DNA from: Weissella viridescens
Lineage (GTDB): Bacteria; Bacillota; Bacilli; Lactobacillales; Lactobacillaceae
NCBI RefSeq assembly: GCF_001437355.1
Contig: NZ_JQBM01000002.1
Coordinates: 240,684 to 298,006 of the forward strand
Reading direction: 5' to 3'
Length of the DNA: 57,323 nucleotides
The position numbers were made by a program, and so were the translations under genes. Every line of letters begins with the position of its first letter. Within the stretch, counting starts at the first letter, position 1. The notes beneath the pieces are model-generated. The model was not told the origin of the DNA. It saw only the letters and a list, made by a program, of their open reading frames with translations, and made no database searches. Below are positions 19,258 through 30,400 of this stretch, in pieces.

Positions 19258-19439
19258 CTTTCGCATAATTATACACTAGGTATTTAATATAAACATGTAA
19301 CAAATAGCACGTCACATACAAATTAAATCAAAAAAATTAGTAAAACAAGTAAAACGTTTAACCTATTGGAATTACTTTGTTTGTGAGATTTTCATTAAAT
19401 TAACATTTCAAAAAACAGCCTAGAATCTGTGAAAAAGAT

Positions 19440-19467
19440 TTGAAATATAGTAATTATGTTGTAAAAT
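19440..19467 (+). promoter_or_regulatory. Candidate promoter of the first serine-rich adhesin
   Basis: TTGAAA (19440-19445) and TAAAAT (19462-19467) are 16 nt apart. A second perfect TATAAT at 19521-19526 lies closer to the gene but without a good -35. The whole 19258-19553 interval is very AT-rich and carries no ORF. I see no clear terminator between gtfB and this promoter. Confidence 0.5.
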
Positions 19468-19553
19468 CGGGATTAATTCATTATTGATAGGATTCTAATA
19501 CAAGTAGTGTTGGAGTTTTTTATAATATAAGTGTGAAAAGGGAGACATATTAT

Positions 19554-22500
19554 ATGAGTAGATTCAATTCAGAACGTCAAGCGGAGATTTTTGATAATAA
19601 TAAAAAGGTTCGCTACCGCATGTTCAAAGCTGGTAAGCAATGGTTAGTTGCTGGTACTGCTACTGTTAGTGGTGCTGCAGGTGGCATGTTGTTGGGGGGA
19701 ACCGGTGCGTTTGCTGATTCAACTGATCCAAAGGCTATTCAAGCTGATGATCAAAGCGTTTTGGCTAACACAGATTCTGCGACGATTCCAGCCGCAGACT
19801 CAGCAGCAACAACGGAAGACGTAGCTAGCGCTTCAGCATCAACAACTGATGTTGACAGTGCCTCAGTTTCAACATCTGTTTCAGTATCTGCAAGTACTTC
19901 AGTCGTAGAAGCTGCTGCCTCAGCAACTTCAACTAACGACGATTCAGTTGAATCACAATCAACTGAATCAGCAACTGATACATCAGTTGCATCAACTTCT
20001 ACAACAGAAGCTTCATCTACTGAAGATTCAACTGTAGATTCACAAACATCAACATCAAACGATTCAGCAGCAACTTCAACAGTTGACTCAGAATCAACTA
20101 ACGAAACATCATAATCAACAGATTCAGCTAGTGTTGAAACTTCTGAAGCTTCAACAACTGATTCAGCTGTTGCTGACGCAAGTGCTTCTGCTAGCGAATC
20201 TGCTGTAAAGAGCACTGAAGTATCAGCTTCATTGTCAAAGGCTGTTGCTGATGGTTCATTAAAGACATCAACAAGCGCATCACAAAGCTTGAAGACTTCA
20301 GCATCAATTTCAGCTTCAAAGGCAGCCCTTAAGAAGGTTACCCGTGTTGCTGCAGGTGCTACTTCAACAAGTACACCAGTTCCTGGACACCAAGCTAACC
20401 GCGAAAGTGGTATTGACGCCGGACAAGCCAACGGATTTTTGAACACGGTTGACCGTGCTTTGAAGATGGTTGGAAGTAGCTTGGCAGACTTGGGATTATC
20501 AACTGACATTAGCGGTATCTTGGATGGTACAATTGCCATCACACAAGGTAAAGATGGATCTGTTAAGGTTACCGTAGATCAAGGATTCTTGAGTGCCTTC
20601 GGTAAGATGGACGGAGTTGCATATTATTGGAACCCAAAGGCTAACAATGGAGCCGGAGCTTGGGTTGAAATTCCAGGATCACGTGATAAGTTACAGACTT
20701 CAGGAACGGATACAATTGAAATTCCATTTAACCCAAGCGACTATGGCTTTGAAGAAGGCGACACTGTTTACTTCCAAGTTGGAGTTAACACATCTGGGTT
20801 AGTTCAATCGGTTGGTGATGCTGCTAAGCGAGAAATTTCACGTCTTGCACCTGGAATTGCTGGTGATGCTGCGAATGCACTTTTGCAAGGTGCCATCAAT
20901 GCTTTCGAAGCAACGATTGGAACTGGAAACAACTACGAATATTCTGATGTTAAGGGCGCTCCTGTTATCAAGGATTACAACGCCATGTCAGAATCAGCTT
21001 CAGCAAGCTTGCTTGAATCATTAGATGCTTCTATCTCAGGAAGTATGGAAACAAGTTATAGCATGTCACAAGCAAGCGAATCATACGGTCAAGATTCATT
21101 GGATAGCTTCTCAGCTACTGATGCCTCATTGTCTGCATCAATTCAATCAAGCTTGGCTGACTCAGCCTCAACTTCAAAGTCAGTTTCATTGAGTGTGTCA
21201 AACTTCAACGAACTTGAAGGTGCATTGTGGAACAGTAACTCAAAGAGTGCGTCAACACGTGACTCATTGCAGGTTTCAGAAAGTGATTCAGCTTCACTTT
21301 CAGAATCAACTGCATCAGTTTCTGCATTCCGTTCACAATCAACTGACTCAGTTTCGGCTTCTAAGTCATTCGCAAGTGCTTCAAACCAAGCTGTTGCAGA
21401 TGATGGTGGAAAGAGCCTTTCACAACGTCTCCAATCACAAAATGATTCACGTTCAGAATCAACATCATTCTCAAATGCTGTTGCCGAAAGTGTCTCAATT
21501 CAAAATTCATTGAATACATCAGTTTCAGCTGCATGGAAGAGTGCTCAAGACAGTGCTTCACGTGAAGTGACAACTGGAATTTGGCCAGTGCAACGCATTG
21601 ACTCACAAAAGTCATTGCAAATCTCATTGTCAATGAGTATTTCACAAGCTGACTCAACTCAAGCATCAGCATCAGTAAGTACTGAAGTGACACCTGGATC
21701 ATTGGCTGCTTCAAAGAGTATCTCAGAAGCAAATTCAACTTCATTGTCAGCTTCAAAGTCAAACTACGATGCAGAATTACAAGCTTCAACTGATGCATCT
21801 GTTTCAGCAAGTACTTCTGATTCAATGGACTCAGCTGCTAAGTCAGCTTCAGCAGTTGACGCGTCTGCAGCTGCAAGTGCATCAGCTAACGATGCTTCAC
21901 TTGAAGCTAGCACATCAGCTAACAACTCATTGAATGCTTCACTTGAAACTTCAGCTAAGTCTTCATTAGCTGGATTAGTTTCAGGCTCAACATCAATTTC
22001 AGAATCAACATCACAATCAATCGTGGACTCAATTGCGAGCCAAATCAGTTTGAACATTGCTGAAGGTAGTGCTTCAGTTAGCCGTTCAAACTCAATCCAA
22101 TTGTCAGGAATTGATGCGGCTAACAGCCGTAGTGCTCGTGATGAAATTGGAATTCTTTTGCCAAACCGTTCAAAGTCAACTTCAATTTCATTGATTTTGA
22201 GTGACTCTGTTTCAAAGTCAGTTAGTGAATCTAACGCACAATGGCCATCTGTTTCAGCTTCAGCATCAAAGTCAGCTGCTTCAGTTAACAGTGAATTCCA
22301 CCAATCACTTGCGGATTCAACATCTACTAGTAATTCAGAAGTGGCTTCAGAAAGCGCAGCTGTAAACTCAGCTTCAGCTGAAGTATCAACTTCAACTACT
22401 GGATTAATCATTGATAAGTACTTGCCTAACTATGAAAATAATGAAAAGCAAGATGCTAAGAATAAGATTGATGCTCTAGAAAACTTAACTGACGCCGAAA

Positions 22501-23987
22501 AGGATGATTTCAAGAAGCAAGTTGATGATGCAACAACAACTCCTGAAATCAATGGTGTTGTGACTGATGCCATTGCTAAGGACCTTGACAATGCTAAGCA
22601 ATCAGCTAAGGATACAATCGATGGATTGACTAACTTAGACGATGCAGAGAAGAAGGACTTTAACGATAAGGTTGATGCCGCTAAGACAACTGATGAAGTT
22701 AAGCAAATTGTTCAGGATGCTAAGGATGCCAATGCAGCCAAGCAAGATCCACAAGCCCTTGAAGATGCTAAGAATGCTGCCAAGGACGAAATCAACAAGT
22801 TGCCAAACTTGACAGATGACGAGAAGAAGGCTGCCCAAGACGCAGTTGATGCATCAAAGACAACTGATGAAGTAGCAAAGAACTTGCAAGACGCTAAGGA
22901 TCAAGATCAAGCAAATAAAGATTTGCAAGATGCTAAGGACGCCGCTAAGGACGAAATTAGCAAGTTGCCAAACTTGACAGATGACGAGAAGAAGGCTGCT
23001 GAAGATGCAGTTGATGCTTCAAAGACAACTGACGAAGTTGATTCAGCCTTGAAGGATGCTAAGGATCAAGATCAAGCAAACAAGGATTTGCAAGATGCCA
23101 AGGATGATGCCAAGAACCAAATTGACAAGTTGCCAAACTTGAATGATAAGGAAAAGCAAGATGCTAAGGATGCCGTTGATGATGCCAAGACAACTGATGA
23201 AGTTGACGATGCATTGAACGATGCCAAGGATAAGAACGAAGCTAACCAAGATCCAAAGGAACTTGAAGATGCTAAGAAGGATGCCAAGGACCAAATCGAC
23301 AAGTTGCCAAACTTGACTGATAAGGAAAAGGAAGACATCAAGAAGGACATTGACGACGCCAAGACAACTGATGAAGTTGACGAAATCGTTGAAGATGCCA
23401 AGGACCAAAACGAAGCTAACCAAGATTCAAAGAACCTTGAAGATGCCAAGAACGATGCTAAGAACCAAATCGACAAGTTGCCTAACTTGACTGATCAAGA
23501 AAAGGATGACTTGAAGAAGCGTGTAGATGAAGCTACTTCTACTGATGACATCAACAACATTCTTGATGAAGCTAAGCGCCAAAATGATGCCAAGACAACT
23601 GATCCATCAAACCCTACGAACCAAGATAAGGGTACTGATGGAAAGGGTAACCAAGGTACAGATGGTCAAGCACAAGATGGTAAGAACTTAGAAGATGTAA
23701 AGTCAAATGGTAAGAACCAAATTGATGGTTTGCAAAACTTGACTGAACAAGAAAAGAACGACTTCAAGGCTCGCATTGATGCAGCAACTTCAGAAGCTGA
23801 AGTAAATGCTATCATTAATGAAGCTAAGGCACTTAGTGCACAACGTGCTGCTGATAAGAAGCAAGCACAATTGCCAAACACTGGTGTTGAAGACGCTCAA
23901 AATGCTGGACTACTTGGTGGTTCAATGCTTGGTGCATTAGCATTATTCGGATTAGGAAAGCGCAACAAGAAGCGTGAAGAGAAGTAA
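19554..23987 (+). pseudogene. Serine-rich repeat adhesin 1, interrupted by an in-frame TAA
   Basis: One continuous frame of 1478 codons runs from ATG 19554 (GGGAG site 9 nt upstream) to 23987, broken only by TAA at 20112-20114, codon 187. The flanking codons are serine-rich, so a TCA-to-TAA change is likely. Order: KxYKxGKxW-type signal (FKAGKQW at 25-30, Gly-rich core, cleavage near AFA54); SRR1 to about 275; presumed binding region about 277-475; SRR2 to about 955; eight GA/FIVAR-like modules; sorting signal LPNTG at 1440-1444, hydrophobic helix and basic tail. If read as a stop, only a secreted 186-residue fragment would be made. Downstream TTG 20232 has no ribosome site. Confidence 0.85.
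22440..23850 (+). repeat. Eight GA/FIVAR-like three-helix modules in adhesin 1
   Basis: Eight copies of a 48-58 residue unit share a core AKxxAKxxIxKLPNLTDxEK followed by VDxAKTTDEV and a Lys/Asp-rich linker. Neighbouring copies near 22785 and 22950 are almost identical at the DNA level, indicating recent duplication. A Gly/Gln-rich linker (about 23600-23690) separates the last module. The pattern fits three-helix GA/FIVAR-type stalk modules. Confidence 0.75.
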
Positions 23988-24015
23988 AACTTAGTTAACT
24001 TTGATCATGCTACAG

Positions 24016-24048
24016 AAAAAGCCGCCGGGTAAAACCGGTGGCTTTTTT
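24016..24048 (+). terminator. Intrinsic terminator after adhesin 1
   Basis: Arms AAAAAGCC..CCGG and CCGG..GGCTTTTTT form a GC-rich hairpin followed by T's, about 30 nt after the adhesin 1 stop. It makes the second adhesin a separate transcription unit. Confidence 0.85.
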
Positions 24049-24415
24049 GTATGTAGTTATATTCACAAGTTGACGAATTTTTGTGGTGAAATCATGACTT
24101 TACTCATATTTTTATTTAGTATATGCCCTTTACTATTGTATTAATGTGAAAAAGGAAATTTTTCTCATTGTGAATTTTGTAACCAATGAGTCAAACTATA
24201 TCGAATGATAGATGTAAGCATACCAATTGTGTTGTTTATGTTATGAAAAGCCTTGCAATTTAAGGTTTTAAGCGTAAGATATAGGTGTATTAAAAATTAG
24301 GCTTATACTCGGTAAAATGTGAATGACCAATAAAAATGCTCATAAAAATAGGCGTTATGAGGGGATTGGTTTGCAAAACAGTTGGGGAACCTTGGTAAGT
24401 TAGGAGATAAAAAAT
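24049..24415. other. AT-rich intergenic leader of adhesin 2
   Basis: No gene is visible. A 7-bp inverted repeat CTCATTG (24164-24170)/CAATGAG (24184-24190) lies mid-interval. A TAAAAT with weak -35 near 24310-24320 is a possible promoter. The start ATG 24416 follows TTAGGAG with 9-nt spacing. The region is more AT-rich than its flanking genes. Confidence 0.45.
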
Positions 24416-27400
24416 ATGAGTAGATTTAATCAAAATCGACGTACGGAGATTTTTGAGAATAATAAAAAAGTTCGTTTCCGTATGTTTAAATCAGGAAAAC
24501 AATGGCTTGTATCGGGAACAGCCACATTGAGTGGTGTTGTTGGTGGCTATTTCTTAGGTGGAACAGGTGCCTTTGCTGATACAACAAATGCGAAAACAAT
24601 TGAAACGGATGATAAGGCGCTCCTTGTGAATGCGGACACAGCTACTATTCCAGCTGTAAACGATGACGCGACGAGTGCATCACAATCATTAAGTGTCTCA
24701 ACTTCAAAAAGTGAGTCATTTAGCGTTTCAGTTTCTGAAGCTACGCTTTCAGAACAAGTGACACAAGCTGATACAGACAATCGTTCAATGGTTTCAACGC
24801 AATCCGTTGAAAGTGCATCAGCGTCCTCTGTAACAGTGGAAAGTGAACATGAAAGTACACAATCTAAGAGTGTTTCAGATCAAACAGCGGATAGTCATGT
24901 CCAAAAATCCGCCACTGTGACAGAACAATCAAGCGTCAGTCAATCTGAAAACGACCATGTGGCACAAACTAGCGAAACCGATAATGGCAGTGGTTCTACG
25001 AGTGCTTCAGTAATTCAAGATGATGCAACCGTATCAGCCTCAATGAGTGCCTCAATCCGTCAATCAACATTGGATAGTGCCTCAGTTTCAACCTCAATGG
25101 CGAATGCCGTTAAAGATGGTTCTTTGGTGACGTCTAAAAGTGCATCACAAAGCTTAAAAACATCAGCCTCTATTTCAAGTTCTAAGGCAAGCATGAAGAA
25201 AACGGCACCACGTGTACGTACGCTTGCTGCTACATCGTCACCTAAGCCAAGTACAAAGGTACCTGGACACCAAGCCGACGTTGAAAGTGGTATTGAAGGC
25301 GGACAAGCAAATGCTTTTTTGAATGCCGTTGATCGAGCTTTGAAACTCGCTGGCTTTAGCGGTGGATTAGCATCAATGGGTCTTTCTACTGATATCAGTG
25401 ATATTTTGGCATCCAACAAAGTGATTTACGATGGTGAAACTGGAACGATTAAAGTTACTTTGAGTAAAGGATTTTTGAGCGCCTTTGGAAAGATGGATGG
25501 AGTGCTTTACTATTGGGATCCAACCGCTAACCGTGGCGCTGGGGCTTGGACTGAAGTCCCAGGCTCACGTCAAGCGATGCAATCGACTGATAGTGAAGCG
25601 GTGATTAGTGTGCCATTTAATCCAACTGACGCAGGTTTCTCAGATGGGGACACAGTCTATTTCCAAGCCGGTGTTAATACATCAGGTCTCTTACAATCAG
25701 TTGCGGATGCGGTTACCAAAAACATGGGACCGGTTGCTGGTGGTATTGTGCAAGGAATCGTGGGTGCATATGAAGCTACCCTTGGAACAGGGAATAACTA
25801 TGAATATTCTGACGTTCAAGGTGCGCAAGTTGTCACTGACTTTGAGTCAATGTCAACTTCTGCATCAGCCAGTTTGTTAGATTCTCAAGATGCCTCAATT
25901 TCAAACAGCATGGAAGCTAGCTATAGCATGGCTAAGAACAGTGAATCTTATGGACAAGACTCATTGGATAGCTTTTCAGCGACACAAGATTCTTTGGATG
26001 CCTCAATTTCAACAAGTTTAGTTGATTCGGCTTCAACTTCTAGTTCATTCTCAATTAGTGTCTCGAGCTGGCAAGAAGATGCTCATAATCTTTGGCCAAG
26101 TGTATCCAAGAGTGCGTCAATTCAGGATTCTAAAAATAAATCTGAAAGTACTTCAGCAAGTACGGCATACGATACAGCTTCAAAAAGTGCTAGTCGCTCA
26201 GAGACTGTTGCCTCAACGTCAACTAGCAAATCAATTGTGAGTGCTGCCTCTAATGCTGTGAAATCAAATGCATCTATTAGTAAGGCCAATAGCCAAACGT
26301 CTGTTGCTAACAGTACATCTGCTTCAAAGAGTGCCTCAAGTGCAATTGCAGATAGTATTGCAGCATCTCAAAGTGTGTCAACTTCTTTGTCTAAGGCTAA
26401 TTCAACGGCTAGTGCGAATGCTTCTCGTTCAGTAACGGGTGGTATTATAACTGGTTGGAGGGTTGATTCAGTGATGTCAGCATCCTTGACTGCATCAATG
26501 TCTGGTTCAGCTTCAATTTCAGCCTCAGCGTCAGTGCAACCAATTGATGAAATCAATTCAAAGCAAGCCTCTGCAAGTATTTCTCAAGCAAATTCAGCTT
26601 CGCTTTCTGCTTCATACTCAAAGCAAGTTGCTGACTCTGAAACATATGAACAAACATCGCTGGCAAATAGTTTTTCAAAGTCAGTCGCTGATGAAGAGGC
26701 TAGTGAAGATTCGTATTATGATTCAGCATATGAGAGTCAATCAATCTTTTCTGCTTCAAAGGGCGCAAGTCAATCAGCGAATGTTTCTTTAAATACATCA
26801 TTGGATAATTCATCAAGTCAGTCATTGTATGATTCAGTGAGCGGATCAACTTCATCCTCAAAGTCGGTGATTCAATCAACGATTGATGATCGGGCTAGTG
26901 CCATTAGTTTGAGTAACTTTTTGGCGAGTCGAGCTGATTCACGTTCACGTTCAACATCATTGGCAGATATTGATGCTTCAATCAGTGCTAGTATCCGTAG
27001 CAATGTTGGTTGGATTTTCATCGACCAAAGTGCTTCTAAGTCTGGTTCAATTTTTGTGAGTCAATCAATTGCTGCTTCCACTTCAAAGTCGGTTTCTGAA
27101 TGGCCAGCTTTCTCGGAATCTGATTCAAAGCGTAGTCAATCAACAATGGATTCTTACTATGATTCTATTGATGGGCTATTCTCAGGTAGCCGTTCGACTT
27201 CAGCTTCAACGAGTTCAAGTTTGACGGTAAATTCAGAAGAAGATTCAACATCAACCTCTGGTTCAATTATTGAAAAGTATTTGCCACACTATGAAGCTCT
27301 TTCAAAGAGCGAGAGTGCGTCAATGGCTTCCGAAAGTGCGTCAAACTCAAAGGCTGATTCTGAATCAGCATCAACTTCAAAGTCGCTTGCCGAATCGAAT

Positions 27401-30400
27401 TCTGATTTGGATGCCTCAACTCAAGCTAGTCAATCAAAGGTTGCTTCGCAAAGTAAGTCACAGTCATTGATTGACTCACAAAGTGCGTCATCAAGTCAGG
27501 TGGCTGACTCACTTGCCGACTCACGCTCGAATACCTTATCAACAACAGATCAATCAGTTAGTGCGAGTCAATCAAAGGTTGATTCACAGAATGCTTCAGT
27601 GAGTGCACGTCATTCACGTGAGGATAGTATTTCAAATGAATCAAATAGTGCCAAAGCGTCAGTGAGTGATTCTGTTTCAACCAGTGCTTCTAAGTCAAAC
27701 TTAGAATCAAAGAGTCTTAGTCATATTTCTGAAAGTGTGTCTGCCTCTGCCTCTGATTCTGAAAGTGCTCGTCAATCAAAGAGTATGGCAAATGAGTTGA
27801 GTACGTCCGATGCTTCAATTAGTGCTTCAAAGTCGATTGATCAGTCACAACGTGCTTCACAATCTGCTTCGAAGACACCAAACGACGCTTCATTGAGTGT
27901 ATCCGCTTCAAAGTCAAATCAACTTTCACAGCGTGCGTCAAATAGTGCTTCGCAATCAGTTTACGAGAGTGTGGCCAGTGAATCTTTGAGTGCAGCGGCA
28001 TCAACCAGTGCTTCTGCTTTGACAAGTATTTCAAAGTCCATCTCACAAAACGAAAGTGCTGTTGAAGCATCAAAGAGTGCTTCAGCTTCGCTTTCTGCTA
28101 ATATCAGTGAAATTGCCTCAACAAGTACAAGCATTTCACGCAGTGCTAACTTGGATTCACAAAGTGCCTCTGCCTCAACGTCTGATTCTGACAGTGTTTC
28201 AGCTTCAAAATCAGCTGCAGATGATGATGTCGTGAAATCAAAGTCAGCTAGTGAATCAATTGCGGCCTCAATTGAAGCCTCTATTTCTGCTTCAATTAAA
28301 GATGATTCAACGATTGACTCAATGAATGAGTCTTTGTCTGAACAACAGTCAAATTCAGTTGTCGCCTCAAAGTCAGCTTCTGAAGAGTTGAACTCAGAAT
28401 TGATTTCACTTTCAAAGTCAGCATCGGCTTCAATCGGCGTTTCTGAAAATGCATCAGCTGATAAGTCGAACTCATTGAATGAATCAATTGTGACCTCACA
28501 ATTAATCCTTGATTCAGAAGATGACTCTCGTTCAACGTCAACTAGTGGATCAATGTCGACATCACAATCGATTGTTGATTCATTGAACGAAAAATCAATG
28601 AGTACTTCAGCAAGTGTGTCTGCGTCATTAATGGAACCAACTTCCGAGTCAGATTCGATTAACGCATCTATTTCACATTCACAATCGTTGGTAGATAGTG
28701 CCGCAGATGCTTCAACTTCTGCTGCTGATTCAAAGGAAGCATCAATTTCTACTTCGGCGAGCCATCTCGAAAGCGATAATACATCGCACTCTAATGCTTC
28801 AACTTCTGCTTCAGCTGCAGTGGATGATTCGAATAAGGCTTCGGCTTCAAAATCTGTTTCAGTGAGTGCATCAAATGCTTCTGTTTCAGCTTCAGAATCT
28901 GTTTCAGTATCAAACCGACCTTCAGCAACAAATGAATCAGAGAGTGCAGCTCTTTCGAAGAAGGATTCAATGGATGGTTCTGTCAGCCAAAGCGAGTCAC
29001 GTCAACAAAGTATTTCTGATGCATCTGAGTCAGCATCCGCTTCTACGCAAGCTTCTCAATCAGCTTCTCAATCAGCTTCTCAATCAGCTTCTCAATCAGC
29101 GTCAGAATCACGAGTTAAGCAAGATGAAGACAGTGTTGCATCTGCTTCGGCCTCAACTTCTGATCAGCTTAGCGAAGTTGTTTCAAAGAGCCAAGCGGAC
29201 TCACTTAGTCGTTCAATTAACTCGGCGTCAGCATCGGCCTCTGATAGTGTGTCGGCCCGTGAATCAACTTCGAACACGAATTCAGATAGCGATGTAGATA
29301 GTGCATCTTTGTCAACGTCTGCCAGTCTTTCAAAGGTGGCTTCACAAAGTGGTTCAATTTCAACATCAAGTGCTGAAGAGGCGGCTTCAAAGGTTGCGTC
29401 ACAATCATTGGTTGATGCAACGTCTGTTTCAGAAACAGGTTCAATTTCGAAGTCAACTAGTGTTGCGCAGTCTCTTGAATCTGCATCACAAGAGGCCTCG
29501 GATTCAACGTCTGTCTCAATTGATAAGTCAATGAGTACGTCCAATAGTTTGGTCAACTCAGTAGCAAGTGACTCAACATCAGCTTCATTGTCTGATAGTT
29601 TGTCTAGCTCAACCAGTGCATCAACTTCTGATAGTGATTCTATTTCAAAGCAGGTTTCTGAATCAGAAAGCGCATCAACTTCAGCAAGTACTTCGATTTC
29701 TTTGAGCGATTCAAGTTCAATTAGTTTGTCTGAATCATTGAGTGCTTCAAAGTCACTAAGTATTTCTGAGTCAGATAGTGGTTCAACATCAGTTAGTGTA
29801 TCTACTTCAATCAGTACCTCTGATTCCGAAAGTGTTTCAGTTTCAGTGAGTGGTTCAACATCAGTTAGTGATTCACAATCAACAAGTTTGTCAACTGAGC
29901 AAAGTTTAGAGGATTCAATCAGTGTGTCGAATTCTGAAAGTACATCAGTTTCAGTGAGTGGTTCAACTTCATTGAGTATCTCTCAATCTGATAGTGCATC
30001 TATTTCAGAAAGTACATCGGCTGAAAAGAGTTTGTCAGAATCAACGAGTGTTTCACTTTCTGAGAGTCTATCGACATCAAAGAGTCACTCTGAATCTGTA
30101 AGTACATCACAATCACAAAGTGGGTCTGGTTCAATCAGTGTATCGGCATCAACGAGTGCTTCACTGGAGAAGAGTTTGTCAGCTTCGAAGAGTTTGTCTG
30201 AATCAATCAGCACATCCACTTCAACGAGTCAGTCAGATTCTACGAGTGCTTCAAATGAGGAAAATGCCTCATTGTCAAAGCAAGCCTCAATCTCGATGAG
30301 TGTATCAACTGCTGTTAGTGTGTCGACTTCAACGAGTCAATCTGAATCGGCTAGTTTGATTAGCTCGGTTAGTTTGTCTGAATCAATTCGCCAGTCGCAA

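Noticed and set aside
20232..20234. TTG as a separate start for the 3' part of adhesin 1
   Set aside because: No Shine-Dalgarno precedes it, it lies inside SRR1, and it is in the same frame as the signal peptide ORF. An interrupted single gene is simpler.
19751..22411. Long minus-strand ORFs (263 aa, 215 aa) opposite adhesin 1
   Set aside because: The complement of TCA/GCT/AGT-rich codons rarely yields stops, so long antisense frames are expected. No start signals were seen.
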